A stretch of 64,000 nucleotides of DNA. Origin: an uncultured Pseudomonadota bacterium. GTDB taxonomy: Bacteria; Myxococcota_A; UBA796; SXON01. The notes under the pieces were generated by a model, which was not told the origin of the DNA, ran no database searches, and saw nothing but the letters and a program-made list of their open reading frames with translations. The stretch is taken from assembly GCA_903900265.1 (NCBI GenBank), contig CAIUMM010000106.1, positions 204,687 to 268,686 on the forward strand. Reading direction: 5' to 3'. Every line of letters starts with the position of its first letter. The first letter of the stretch is position 1. Both the position numbers and the translations under genes were made by a program. Shown here one piece after another: positions 1 to 9,536 of this stretch.

Positions 1-314
1 ACGGACCATCCTGCGACGAGGCTCGGATACAGCGGATAGCGATGCGGGACCCAGTGCGCGACCTCGCCAAAACGAGCGGCGAGCGAGCACTCGAGGAAGT
101 CGTGACTGTCGGGCGCGTAAGGCAGATTGTTGGGGTTCAACGTCTCGGCCACGCGCGCGTAGTAGTACCAAGCCACGATCCACAGCCCGACGCAGATCAG
201 CGCGTCCGTCAGCCCGTCTTTCCGCGCCTCAGGCTCGCCCCGGCGTTGCACATCCGCGATCCGCATGCGCAGCACGCCGAGCAGGCCGCAGCCAAGGATG
301 ACGTACCACTCCAC
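1..314 (-). CDS. Integral membrane protein, partial (3' end beyond window start); possibly glycosyltransferase-like
   Basis: Reverse-strand translation is open from GTG at 314 to position 1: MEWYVILGCGLLGVLRMRIADVQRRGEPEARKDGLTDALICVGLWIVAWYYYARVAETLNPNNLPYAPDSHDFLECSLAARFGEVAHWVPHRYPLYPSLVAGWS. Not in ORF track because it runs off the edge. Confidence 0.6.
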   Translation of the reverse strand, partial: MEWYVILGCGLLGVLRMRIADVQRRGEPEARKDGLTDALICVGLWIVAWYYYARVAETLNPNNLPYAPDSHDFLECSLAARFGEVAHWVPHRYPLYPSLVAGWS

Positions 315-319
315 TGCGA

Positions 320-1054
320 CTACCGTTCAGCCCACCGGCGCCAGGCCTCGGCCTCTTGCTCCGGGCTCCGTCCCTCGCGGTAGGAAAACCCGGCGATGGC
401 CTCCAAGCTGGAGCGCGCGAGGGCCAGCACATCGGCGTCTTTGTCGGTCAGCGCTTTGACGAGGTAGCGCGCGGCGTCTTTTCCACACGCGGCCTCTGCC
501 CGCACGATCTTCTGCCGGAACGAGGTGCCGCGGTAGAAGTCCTTTTCGTCGTCCAGCGCGTTGGCGAGATCGGCGAGCGCCGAAGGGTCTTTGAGCTGGA
601 TCAACGCGTCGAGCGCGGCGGCGTGCACCAGCAGCGCGGGGTCGTACAACCCGCGCACCACCTTGCCAGTCAGGCCCTTGTCGCCGCGATCGCCCAACGC
701 CTCCATCACCCCGGCGCGCACCATCGCGTCTTTGCTCTCGGCCAACGCGACCAGCGCGGCGCGGGCATCATCGGTGGGGTTGGGCCCCAGCGAACGAATC
801 AGCACCCAGCGCTGCTGCGGGTCGAGATCACTGGCTTTCAGCCTCGCCAAAACCGCGGCGGTAGACTCGGGCGCCATCAACCGCCGGTACGCGGCCTCGC
901 GCGTGGCCGAATCGAGCGTGGTGTTCGCAGCGGTCGCGGCGTCGGTGATCACCTCGGGAGGCGCGCTGGGGCCCGACGCGAGCGCGGGGCCGGACAGGGT
1001 GAGCGCAAGCCCAAGCAAGAAAATCGAGAGAGTACAGGGGAGCCGGAGGTTCAA
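320..1054 (-). CDS. Exported HEAT-repeat protein
   Basis: Signal peptide MNLRLPCTLSIFLLGLALTLSGPALA, then HEAT-like helical repeats (DDARAALVALAESKDAMVRAGVMEALGDRGDKG). TTG start overlaps the FHA gene stop (TTGA). Confidence 0.7.
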   Translation of the reverse strand: MNLRLPCTLSIFLLGLALTLSGPALASGPSAPPEVITDAATAANTTLDSATREAAYRRLMAPESTAAVLARLKASDLDPQQRWVLIRSLGPNPTDDARAALVALAESKDAMVRAGVMEALGDRGDKGLTGKVVRGLYDPALLVHAAALDALIQLKDPSALADLANALDDEKDFYRGTSFRQKIVRAEAACGKDAARYLVKALTDKDADVLALARSSLEAIAGFSYREGRSPEQEAEAWRRWAER

Positions 1055-1827
1055 CGCGTCACCTGCAGTTTGAGGATGGTCTTGCCTACGCCGATCGTGT
1101 CACCGGTGCGCAGGCGCCCGACACCGCTGCGTTTGCCGTTGTGGTAGGTGCCGTTGGTGCTGCCGAGATCACGCAGGAAGATCATCTCGCGGCCGAACAC
1201 CTCGATGACCGAGTGACGACGCGAGACCTCCCCATCCGACAGCGGGACCTCACCCACGCGGCGCCCGATGTGCACGTTGCCACGGGTCAAGCGGTAGACC
1301 TTGCCGGTGTCTTGCCCCGCGATGACCTCGAGCACCGCGTTCAAGCCAGGCGGCAAGCGCAGCTCTTGTCCGATCACGTCTGCCGGACCCCGAGTCCGCT
1401 CGGCGCTGCCGCCCAGCTCCACGAGCTCCTCGTCCAGAAGCCACGCGAGGTTGGCTTCGCTGGCGCGGCCGGGCTCAGCGAGCGAGGCCGCCGCGGCGGC
1501 TTCGGCGTCCTGCGTCTGCGTGCCGCCTTCAGCGCCGCCGGCGAACAACAGCAAGCGCGTGCTGCCGATGGCGATCTCGTTGCCGGCGCGCAACACCTGC
1601 TCGCGGATCAAGCGACCGTCGACGGTGGTGCCGTTGGTGCTGCCCAAGTCCTGAATGACAAACTCGCCATTTCGGAAAAAGATGCGGCAGTGTTTGCCCG
1701 AGATCAGCGCGTCGTCGAGCAGCAGGTTTCCGTCGCGACGGCCGATCTGCAGCACCTCGTTCTGAGACAGAGGGATGTTCAACCCCAGCCGGCTGCCCGA
1801 GACGATGCGCAGAAATGTGCCGGACAT
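1051..1827 (-). CDS. Protein with two FHA domains
   Basis: Two FHA signatures: IGRRDGNLLLDDALISGKHCRI...DLGSTNGTTVDG and IGRRVGEVPLSDGEVSRRHSVIE...DLGSTNGTYHNG. Confidence 0.9.
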   Translation of the reverse strand: MSGTFLRIVSGSRLGLNIPLSQNEVLQIGRRDGNLLLDDALISGKHCRIFFRNGEFVIQDLGSTNGTTVDGRLIREQVLRAGNEIAIGSTRLLLFAGGAEGGTQTQDAEAAAAASLAEPGRASEANLAWLLDEELVELGGSAERTRGPADVIGQELRLPPGLNAVLEVIAGQDTGKVYRLTRGNVHIGRRVGEVPLSDGEVSRRHSVIEVFGREMIFLRDLGSTNGTYHNGKRSGVGRLRTGDTIGVGKTILKLQVTR

Positions 1828-1841
1828 CGCGTCGGTCCTGA

Positions 1842-2831
1842 TCAGGCGGTGTGGCTGCGGACAGCGCGGCGCACGCTTCCGGCGTGGAACTGGTGGTAGC
1901 GACCCGCGAGCTCGCGGCCGAGCACCTCTTCGGCGTAGACGCCGGCGTCCGCGAGCCGATCGAGGTGGACGCCCGTGCGCACGCCCATCGCTTCAAACAT
2001 CTGCACGAGGTCTTCCGAGGCGAGGTTTCCCGCAGCCCCCGGCGCGTACGGACAGCCGCCCAAACCCGCCACCGAGGCGTCAAAGGTCGTGATTCCACAC
2101 TGCAACGCCACCAGCGCGTTCGCGAGGGCGGTGCCCCGCGTGTCGTGGAAGTGCACGGCGAGCGCGTCGATGGCGATGCCGCGGTCCACGAGCATGCTGA
2201 TGATCTGCTCGACCTGCACGGGGTTGGCCATGCCGACGGTGTCGCCCAAGACCAGCTCGTCGCAGCCCGCCGCGAGCAAGCGCTCGGCCAGCGCGAGCGT
2301 GGCTTCCGGCGCGACATGCCCTTCGTAGGGGCAGCCGAACACCGTCGAGATGTAGGCGCGCACGCGCATCCCTTCGTCTTTCGCGACCGGGATCAGCTCT
2401 TCAAGGCCAGCGAGGCTCTCGCGTACCGTGCGGTTGAGGTTCTTCTTGTTGTGCGTCTCGCTCGCGGACAGCACCGTACCTACGCCGCGCATCCCCGACT
2501 GCAGCGCACGCTCCAAGCCGACGACGTTGGGCACCAAACCCCAGTAGTTGACGTCCGGCAGCTGCGGCAGGAGCGCGACCAGCTCGGCGGCGTCGGCGAG
2601 CTGCGGGATCCAGCGCGGACGTACAAAGCTGGTGACCTCGATGTCCCGCAGGCCCGAAGCCACGAGACGCTCGATGAGCGCTGCTTTCTGGGCGGTGGAG
2701 ATGATCGCCGTTTCGTTCTGCAGGCCGTCACGCGGCGAGACCTCGTACACCCGAACCGCAGCCGGCAACGCACCGAGCACCATCGGTGTAGCCCTCAGCG
2801 GAGACGGAACCTGGGGAGGGAGCACTGGCAT
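1842..2831 (-). CDS. mvaB: Hydroxymethylglutaryl-CoA lyase (HMGL-like TIM barrel)
   Basis: VYEVSPRDGLQNE, SFVRPRWIPQLADAAEL, GLGGCPYAPGAAGNLASEDLV. Confidence 0.9.
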   Translation of the reverse strand: MPVLPPQVPSPLRATPMVLGALPAAVRVYEVSPRDGLQNETAIISTAQKAALIERLVASGLRDIEVTSFVRPRWIPQLADAAELVALLPQLPDVNYWGLVPNVVGLERALQSGMRGVGTVLSASETHNKKNLNRTVRESLAGLEELIPVAKDEGMRVRAYISTVFGCPYEGHVAPEATLALAERLLAAGCDELVLGDTVGMANPVQVEQIISMLVDRGIAIDALAVHFHDTRGTALANALVALQCGITTFDASVAGLGGCPYAPGAAGNLASEDLVQMFEAMGVRTGVHLDRLADAGVYAEEVLGRELAGRYHQFHAGSVRRAVRSHTA

Positions 2832-2835
2832 GTGA

Positions 2836-3339
2836 TTACGCTAACACAAGCCGGGGACGAGCAAGCGGCGGACTCCAGAACGAACGCTCGACGCTGCGGT
2901 CCGGATCGTCCAGCACGCGGGTCGGTCCCTGCAAAAACCCTTCGGAAAGGTAGAGCTGGTGGGCGTTGCGGAAGCGCACGTCGCTCCACAGCTCGGTGCG
3001 CGGAAAATCTCCCCACGCGCACGCCAGCCGAAAGAGCGCGCGAGCGATACCACCGCGACGCGCGGTCGGGGCGATGTAGAGGCGCTTGAAGATGCGCGCG
3101 CCGCCGTGCGGCAGGATCGCAGCGGTGGCTTGAATGCGACCGGCGCCCTCGATGATCCAGAAGCGGCCCGTGCTGTAGCTGGCGTCCAGATCGATCAGGT
3201 CGTCTTCAAACTGCAAGTCGAACTCCAGACCAAACTCGGTGTAGATGCTCGCGATGTGCGCGGCGACCGCGAGAGAGTCCGCGGCTGCGGTCGCCGGGGT
3301 CACGACGCGGAGGTTCCAACCAGTCGGCAGCGGGATCAC
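2836..3339 (-). CDS. GNAT-family N-acetyltransferase
   Basis: ORF 2836..3594; likely GTG start at 3339 (MIPLPTGWNLRVVTPA...). Core GGARIFKRLYIAPTARRGGIARALFRLA...LYLSEGF is GNAT-like. Confidence 0.8.
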   Translation of the reverse strand: MIPLPTGWNLRVVTPATAAADSLAVAAHIASIYTEFGLEFDLQFEDDLIDLDASYSTGRFWIIEGAGRIQATAAILPHGGARIFKRLYIAPTARRGGIARALFRLACAWGDFPRTELWSDVRFRNAHQLYLSEGFLQGPTRVLDDPDRSVERSFWSPPLARPRLVLA

Positions 3340-3448
3340 GGGGGCTCCAGAGGTTCGCCCCTCTACCCCGCCAGCAAGCCCGCCGCGGCCGGCTGGGTCC
3401 GGCCGGCGATGCGAGCACCGGACCACGCCCTCGCATAGGTTGGAGCCC

Positions 3449-4249
3449 ATGAACATCGCCGCGCTCCAAAAACTCCTGCCCAGCGGACGTCCGGATACGC
3501 CCGAGGCGTTCCTCAAGCAAGGACGGCGGCCAGAAACTCGAACCTTGGTGGTCTGTCTTGGGGACAGCATCACCCAAGGACAGGTCAGCGCCAACTACGT
3601 CGATGCGCTCACACAGCGTTTGGGCCCGAAGGGCTACCAGTTCGTCAACGCCGGCGTCAACGGTGATCTCGCCTTCAACGTCAGCAAGCGCTTGGACGCG
3701 GTCATCGCCTGCCGCCCCGACATCGTGACCCTGCTCGTGGGCACCAACGACATCAACGCCCGCTACGACGCCAGCTGGGAGCAGCGCTACCGCAAGGGTC
3801 AAGGGCTGTCCGTGCCGCCCTCGCTGGAATTCTACATCGAAAACATCGAAGCCATCGTGACGCGCCTCCAAACCGAGACCGACGCCCGCGTCGCGCTCAT
3901 CGAGGTGCCGATCTTGGGCGAGGACCTGTCGGGGCGGATGAACGCGCTCGTACGGGACTACAACCAAGCGCTGCACGTGCTCGCCGCTCGCCGCGGGCTC
4001 ACGTGTCTGCCGCTCCACGCCCGCCTCATCGAGCTGCTGCCCGCCACGCACCGCCCGCCTCCTTACGCAGGCGACGTCACGGCGATCCTGTGGGCGACGC
4101 TCGGATCGATGCTGCTCCGCCGCTCTTGGGACGAGGTCGCCCGGAGAAACGGCCTGATCGCGCTCACCGACCACATCCACCTCAGCGACCGATCCGCGGC
4201 GGTCGTGGCCGAGCTGATTGGGGCGTTCCTGGAGCGCACGCGAGGGTAG
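3449..4249 (+). CDS. SGNH/GDSL-family hydrolase
   Basis: LVVCLGDSITQG (block I), GVNGD, LLVGTNDIN, TDHIHLSD (block V). ATG 3449 is in frame inside ORF 3245..4249. Confidence 0.88.
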   Translation: MNIAALQKLLPSGRPDTPEAFLKQGRRPETRTLVVCLGDSITQGQVSANYVDALTQRLGPKGYQFVNAGVNGDLAFNVSKRLDAVIACRPDIVTLLVGTNDINARYDASWEQRYRKGQGLSVPPSLEFYIENIEAIVTRLQTETDARVALIEVPILGEDLSGRMNALVRDYNQALHVLAARRGLTCLPLHARLIELLPATHRPPPYAGDVTAILWATLGSMLLRRSWDEVARRNGLIALTDHIHLSDRSAAVVAELIGAFLERTRG

Positions 4250-4356
4250 CGGCAGCAGGCTGTATTCGGCGGAAGTACGACCTGTCACGAATCCGTCGCT
4301 TCGACCCACAACCGACACATGCCGCGCCGCCTTCCGATGGTAATTGACGCACACCC

Positions 4357-7194
4357 ATGCTCCACCTGTCCCTGCTCCCAGCGTCCTCCTTGGATCTGTC
4401 TGTGCTGGTGGTCATTCTGGCCGGTACGCTGGTGCTGTTCTACCTGTGCGAGGTCTTCGGCTGGCCCTTCGGCGGACTGGTGGTGCCCGGCTACCTCGCG
4501 TCCGTACTCATCGTCGCGCCGTCGGCAGCGATCACCGTGTTCGCGGAGGCGCTGCTGACGGTTGCTGCGGTCGCGGTGGTCTCCGATCTGCTCGCCCGCA
4601 CCGGCGCCTGGACCCGCTTCTTCGGGAGGGAGCGCTTTCTGCTGATCGTGGTCATGTCGATCCTCGTTCGGCAGTCGGCGGAGGTCTGGCTGTGGCCGTG
4701 GGGGTTGCAGTGGGTCGCGACGCACACCGGCACCGAGCTGCTCCCGATCGGCGACGCGCACTCCGTCGGCCTCGTGCTGGTCCCGCTGACCGCGAACGCG
4801 CTGTCGCGCGGGGGCTTGGGCCGCGGGCTGATCGGCGTGATCGTGCCGACGCTCGTGGCGTGGGTGATCCTCCGGGACCTGCTGCTGCCAGCGACCAACG
4901 TCTCGCTCGGCGCGATGACGCTGGCGTATCAAGACCCTTCGCTGGACTTCCTGCGCAGCGCGCACGCGTACTTCATCCTCGCGACCGGCGCGTGGGTGGC
5001 GTCGCAGCTCAACGGGACGCTGGCGTGGAGCGCGGGAGGCATCCTCATCCCGACGCTGTTGGGACTGTCGTGGTTTGAGCCCTGGCGGATCGCGGCGACC
5101 CTCGCGGAGGCGATCGCGCTCGCGATCGTGTACCGCGCCGTCACCAGCCTCCCGGTGATCCGCCACTGGAACGTCGAAGGCGCTCGCAAGCTCGCCGTGC
5201 TGGTGGTGCTGTCCACCGGGTTCCGGATCGGCATCGCGTGGCTGCATCACGTCGGCTACAACGTGCGCACCGACGATGTGACCGGGCTCGGGTACCTGCT
5301 CTCCGCGCTGGTCGCGCTGAAGATCCTCCAGTACGGGCGCGCCCCCACGGTGCTGCTCCCCGCCGTCGGCACCAGCCTCGCCGCGTTCGTCGGCGGCAGC
5401 GCGGCCGCGTGGGTCGCGGCGCAGGTCATCCCCACGCCGCACATCGAGACCTCCGCTACCGACAGCGCCGCCGAGAACCGCCTCGCGCGCACCCCCGAAG
5501 GCGTGCTGCTCGCCGCCCGAGAGCGCGTGCGCACCGACCCCCAGCGCGCCCCGGCGATCCACCTCCCCGCCGCAGACCTCGCCCGCTTCCGCAGCTTCTG
5601 GCACCGCACCGAAGCCGCGCTCGCCGCAGGCACCGCGCCCACCGCAGACTCAGCGCCCGAGTTCTTGACCATCGGCGCCATCGCCGCGCAGGTCGGCGAC
5701 CGCCCGTGGGTGCGGGTCACCGAGGCCGGCGAGCGTCCCGATGAGCTCGCGGGCTGGGGCTCAGCGCTGCTCCGCGTGGGCGGGACCGGGCCGATGCTGC
5801 TGTGGTCGGATGCATGGTCCCACGTTCCCCGCCCCGACGCGCTGATCCAGCACTGCCTGAGCCTCGACTGCGCGGGCATCTTCGTGGCCGGCGTGCAGGT
5901 GCCGGACCGCACCGATGACGCCTTGGCCGCGCTGCGCTCCAGCCTGAGCCGGCCAATGCAGGACGTCGCGCCCCAAGCGCCGGCGGCCTTTGTCCCGGAA
6001 ACGCCTCAAATTTGGGCGGGAGACCTCGTGGCAGCCGTACTGGACCGCCCCGCAGCGACCTGGAGTCCGACCCGCGACGAGATGAGCTTCCTCGAAGGCA
6101 CGCTGGTCCCCGCCTTAGGCGCGTGGGCCGAAGGCAAGCTGCCCTTCGAAGCCATCGTGCCGCTCACCCGCGCGGTCGGCCTCGAAGCCGCGCTCACGCT
6201 GGGCTGCGGGGAAGCGCCGTGCTTGTTGGTGACGCCGACCGTCGCCGGGCCGATCGTCGTTGTGCGCCCCGGAAACGCCGCGGCCGTGCTGGTCGAAGCG
6301 CCGCACCCCCACCGCGAGCTTGGCACCGCGCGCATCGCCCTCGGAGCCTTCGACGCGCTCGGCGCCCGCGCGTTGGTGCTCGACACCTCAGAACCGTTGC
6401 TCGCTCCCGAGCCCGCCGGAGATCCGCTGCACGCCGTACATCTCGGCTGGCACCGCACGTTGGGAGACCCGGCTACGGCCTTGCTCATCCGCGGCCTCGG
6501 CCAAGGCGAGCCCGGCGAGCCGCGTCCGACGGAGCCCGCGGTGGTCGGAACCGGACGCCCGGTCTACGGCGCGCCCCCTGCCGCGCTCGTCGCGCTGTTG
6601 GGAAGCGAGCGTTTGGGCGGCACCTGGCCGTTTCGGTGGGCCGCGTCGGGGCCGGACGAGAAGGGCCTCGTCGGCAACCACCTGCACGCGTTGCAGGCCG
6701 ACCTCGCGCTCGAAGGCGTCACGCCGGCGGTGGCGTGGGTGTCCGGCGCAGCGCGGGAGGCGTGGCGCGGTGATCCTCGCGAAGCCCTCTCCGAGTGGCT
6801 CGGTGTCGCGGGGCTCGCGCTCCCCACCCACGCGGCCGCCGACCTCCCCACCGTAGAAGCCGGGGCACTGTCTGCCGCGACCAGCGCGCAGCTGGACGCG
6901 CTGGGTGCGCTCGCCCGACGCGCCGCCCACCAGCACAACCTGAACCTCGTGCGTCGGCTCATCGAGCGCGCGCACAGCGTCGGAGCGACCGTCGAAGCGG
7001 GCTGGGACGCCAACCGCCAGCTCGCGTGGCTGGGAGTCAACGTCCGGGAAGGCAGCGCGGGCGGCACCCGACGCGCGTGGATCGTGCAGGGCGACGACCG
7101 CGAGGTGCGCATCCGCGCCACCGCCAGCCCCGAACAAGCGCGCGCAGCGCTCGGCTGGATGCCCGCGGATCTGTGGGCGGAGGACAAGCGATGA
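4357..7194 (+). CDS. PgsC/CapC-like membrane protein (two CapC-like halves) fused to a ~560-aa soluble C-terminus
   Basis: Multi-TM N-terminus with repeated GGLVVPGYLA... and GGILIPTLLG... halves typical of CapC. C-terminal region contains LVEAPHPHRELGTARIALGAF. Confidence 0.75.
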   Translation: MLHLSLLPASSLDLSVLVVILAGTLVLFYLCEVFGWPFGGLVVPGYLASVLIVAPSAAITVFAEALLTVAAVAVVSDLLARTGAWTRFFGRERFLLIVVMSILVRQSAEVWLWPWGLQWVATHTGTELLPIGDAHSVGLVLVPLTANALSRGGLGRGLIGVIVPTLVAWVILRDLLLPATNVSLGAMTLAYQDPSLDFLRSAHAYFILATGAWVASQLNGTLAWSAGGILIPTLLGLSWFEPWRIAATLAEAIALAIVYRAVTSLPVIRHWNVEGARKLAVLVVLSTGFRIGIAWLHHVGYNVRTDDVTGLGYLLSALVALKILQYGRAPTVLLPAVGTSLAAFVGGSAAAWVAAQVIPTPHIETSATDSAAENRLARTPEGVLLAARERVRTDPQRAPAIHLPAADLARFRSFWHRTEAALAAGTAPTADSAPEFLTIGAIAAQVGDRPWVRVTEAGERPDELAGWGSALLRVGGTGPMLLWSDAWSHVPRPDALIQHCLSLDCAGIFVAGVQVPDRTDDALAALRSSLSRPMQDVAPQAPAAFVPETPQIWAGDLVAAVLDRPAATWSPTRDEMSFLEGTLVPALGAWAEGKLPFEAIVPLTRAVGLEAALTLGCGEAPCLLVTPTVAGPIVVVRPGNAAAVLVEAPHPHRELGTARIALGAFDALGARALVLDTSEPLLAPEPAGDPLHAVHLGWHRTLGDPATALLIRGLGQGEPGEPRPTEPAVVGTGRPVYGAPPAALVALLGSERLGGTWPFRWAASGPDEKGLVGNHLHALQADLALEGVTPAVAWVSGAAREAWRGDPREALSEWLGVAGLALPTHAAADLPTVEAGALSAATSAQLDALGALARRAAHQHNLNLVRRLIERAHSVGATVEAGWDANRQLAWLGVNVREGSAGGTRRAWIVQGDDREVRIRATASPEQARAALGWMPADLWAEDKR

Positions 7195-9536
7195 TCCGCG
7201 CCTTGCGCTTTGGCGTGCTGTTCCTGACGCTGGCCGGGTTGGCGGGCGCGGTGGTGCTTGAGAGGCCGGCGTTGAGCGCAGGGGCAGCGCAAGCCGACGC
7301 GCGCCGCGTGCTGACCTATGACCTGAGCGCCGCAGCGCCGACCTTTCCGCTCTCCGGGGGCGACCGACTGCTGCGGCTCGTCACCAACGCGATCCTGCCG
7401 GCGGACGCTGCGGACGCCGATGTGCCCTACACCGTGGAGGTCGCGATCGCGCGGCCCGGCGAGCCCGTGGAGACCCGCACGCTCGCCTTAGTCAGCCACC
7501 GCACCGGCGCGCGTAACGCCGGCGTAGACGCTTGCTTCGACCGCGCGCAGACCCCAATCGCCGACTCCCGTCGCGTCGACATCCCGCTTGACCCGCCGGC
7601 CCCGCCCGGCACCCGCGTCACCGTCCGCACCGCCGCGGCTGTCCCCGCGCTGGTGCGCGCGTGGACGCTGCAGCCCCGCGCGAACCCCGAGCGCACCGAC
7701 CGACTGCTCGCGTTGTACCCCGAGCTGCGCCGCGACATCGGCGATCCGCTCGGGCTGGTCAATTGGGACCACTTGACCGACGCCGAGCGCAACGCGCTGC
7801 ACGACGAAGGCTACGCACGCCTGGCCGCGTCCGGGCGTCCCGGCGTGGACCACGTGTTCCACGACATGTACGTCCGCGACGTCCCCCCGGTGCGCACCGC
7901 GCTGTCCGGCCCCGCCGTCGATCTGTCACGCCCGACCACGTGGGTAGTGACCGGCCCCGCGCCGGTGCGCCTGCGGGTTTCGGCGCCGCAGGGCTCCCCC
8001 GCCACGCACGTCACCGCGTGGCGCGAGGACGGCACGATCACGCCGCTCGGAGACTGGGACATTGGAGGGGACGCGCCGGACGTAGACGCGACCTTCGAAT
8101 TTCCCGCCGGCCAGCAGGTGTTCGCCGTGCGCGCCGCGGACGCTACGCCCTTGCAGGTCGAGGTCGACGCGCCCGAAGAGCTGCCCGCCGCGACCCTCCA
8201 CTTGCACGCCGCGGCGATCGGCGCCGATACCGTCGCGATCCTCGACGCCGAGCAGCCAGCCGGAGCTGGCGCACGCACCGTCGAGATCGAGGCGTGGGCG
8301 ACGACCGACGCCGATCCCAAGCTCACCCTGCAGACGATCTCCGCGTCCGGCACCCGCACCGACACGGTGCCGCTGACGCTGCCCGCCAACGACTACGACA
8401 GCTGGCGCGACGAGGCCGGCGCGATTCACGCCCTCCGCGGGCCGATTCGCGTTCGCTTGCTCGTGCCGGCCGACGCGCGCGAGGTGCACGTCGGCAGCGA
8501 CGTCGCCGCCTTGGTGCGCTTCCGCGTCCCGTTCCACGACGCGCCCGAAGACGACCCGCAGCCTCCGACGCTGCGCGCCGTAGGCCTCTCCACCGATCCG
8601 GCGCAGCGCAGCTGGGTACGGCCGATCCGCCCGACGGAGGAGGTCGAGATCCTCGTCCAACCTCGGCTGGAGCCGCTCCCGCTGCCCACTCCTACGCCGC
8701 CGACCTGGTTGGCGGCGTCGTTGGACGTGCTGGGGCTCGCCGAGCGCTTGTCGGTGCTGGAGCCCATTCGAGGGCCAGCGATCGGTCGCTTCTTGACCGA
8801 GGTGGCCGCGGGCACGCCCCTGCGCGTGCACACGAGCGCCGCCGGCACCACGCACGCGCGCTGGAGCTATGAGGTCGATGACACCGCCGCGCTCGGGGCC
8901 TCCGTCCCGCTGACCGTCGACGGCTCGGACACCGCGACGCTCCGGCTCGCGACGCGCCGGGGCACGCTGCGCTTGCCGGCCCTGTCCCCCGGGGATCACG
9001 TGCTCGAAGCGCGCCCGCCCAAGGGTGCGCGGATGTTCGTGAACCTGCCGGCGGCGGCGGGGCAGAACGCCCCGGCGTACCGCAGCCGCACGGTCTGGCG
9101 CATCGGCACGGCCCCGGTGCGCATCACCGTGAACCTCCGCGGCGCCGGCCCGCGCGGGCTCAACATCGTGGCGTATGACCCCGCGACGGGCGAGCGCCCC
9201 GCCGTGCGCTGGACCGCCACGCTGGACGGAGGCGCACCACGCCGGCGCACCCAAGGCGTGTACACCCGCTCGACCCCCGCGCGCCGCACGTGGACCCTGC
9301 CTGCGGCGGCGCACCCGGAGCCCGCGGTGCGCGTCGATGGCGAGCGCGCCGCGATCGGTCGCCCGCGCACCGTCAGCTTTCCGCTCGGGGATGACCTGAC
9401 CCCCGGCGCGCACGTCATCGAGATTCGAGCGGACCAACCGATGAACCTACGCTTCTTTGTCGTAGAGCCGCCCGGCTCCCATGTAGACGAAGCGGTATTT
9501 ACCCTCGAAAGTTCAGACTCCGGAGCCGAGGAATGA
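7191..9536 (+). CDS. Exported protein of unknown function, polymer-operon gene 2
   Basis: ATG 7191 overlaps upstream TGA by 4 nt; signal peptide MIRALRFGVLFLTLAGLAGAVVLERPALSAGAAQA; in frame in ORF 6795..9536. Confidence 0.75.
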   Translation: MIRALRFGVLFLTLAGLAGAVVLERPALSAGAAQADARRVLTYDLSAAAPTFPLSGGDRLLRLVTNAILPADAADADVPYTVEVAIARPGEPVETRTLALVSHRTGARNAGVDACFDRAQTPIADSRRVDIPLDPPAPPGTRVTVRTAAAVPALVRAWTLQPRANPERTDRLLALYPELRRDIGDPLGLVNWDHLTDAERNALHDEGYARLAASGRPGVDHVFHDMYVRDVPPVRTALSGPAVDLSRPTTWVVTGPAPVRLRVSAPQGSPATHVTAWREDGTITPLGDWDIGGDAPDVDATFEFPAGQQVFAVRAADATPLQVEVDAPEELPAATLHLHAAAIGADTVAILDAEQPAGAGARTVEIEAWATTDADPKLTLQTISASGTRTDTVPLTLPANDYDSWRDEAGAIHALRGPIRVRLLVPADAREVHVGSDVAALVRFRVPFHDAPEDDPQPPTLRAVGLSTDPAQRSWVRPIRPTEEVEILVQPRLEPLPLPTPTPPTWLAASLDVLGLAERLSVLEPIRGPAIGRFLTEVAAGTPLRVHTSAAGTTHARWSYEVDDTAALGASVPLTVDGSDTATLRLATRRGTLRLPALSPGDHVLEARPPKGARMFVNLPAAAGQNAPAYRSRTVWRIGTAPVRITVNLRGAGPRGLNIVAYDPATGERPAVRWTATLDGGAPRRRTQGVYTRSTPARRTWTLPAAAHPEPAVRVDGERAAIGRPRTVSFPLGDDLTPGAHVIEIRADQPMNLRFFVVEPPGSHVDEAVFTLESSDSGAEE

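Noticed and set aside
4285-9437. Antisense/alternate-frame ORFs such as 4285..5604 - and 7926..9437 -
   Set aside because: Overlap the CapC-fusion and gene 2; low-complexity Arg-rich translations with no recognisable motif.
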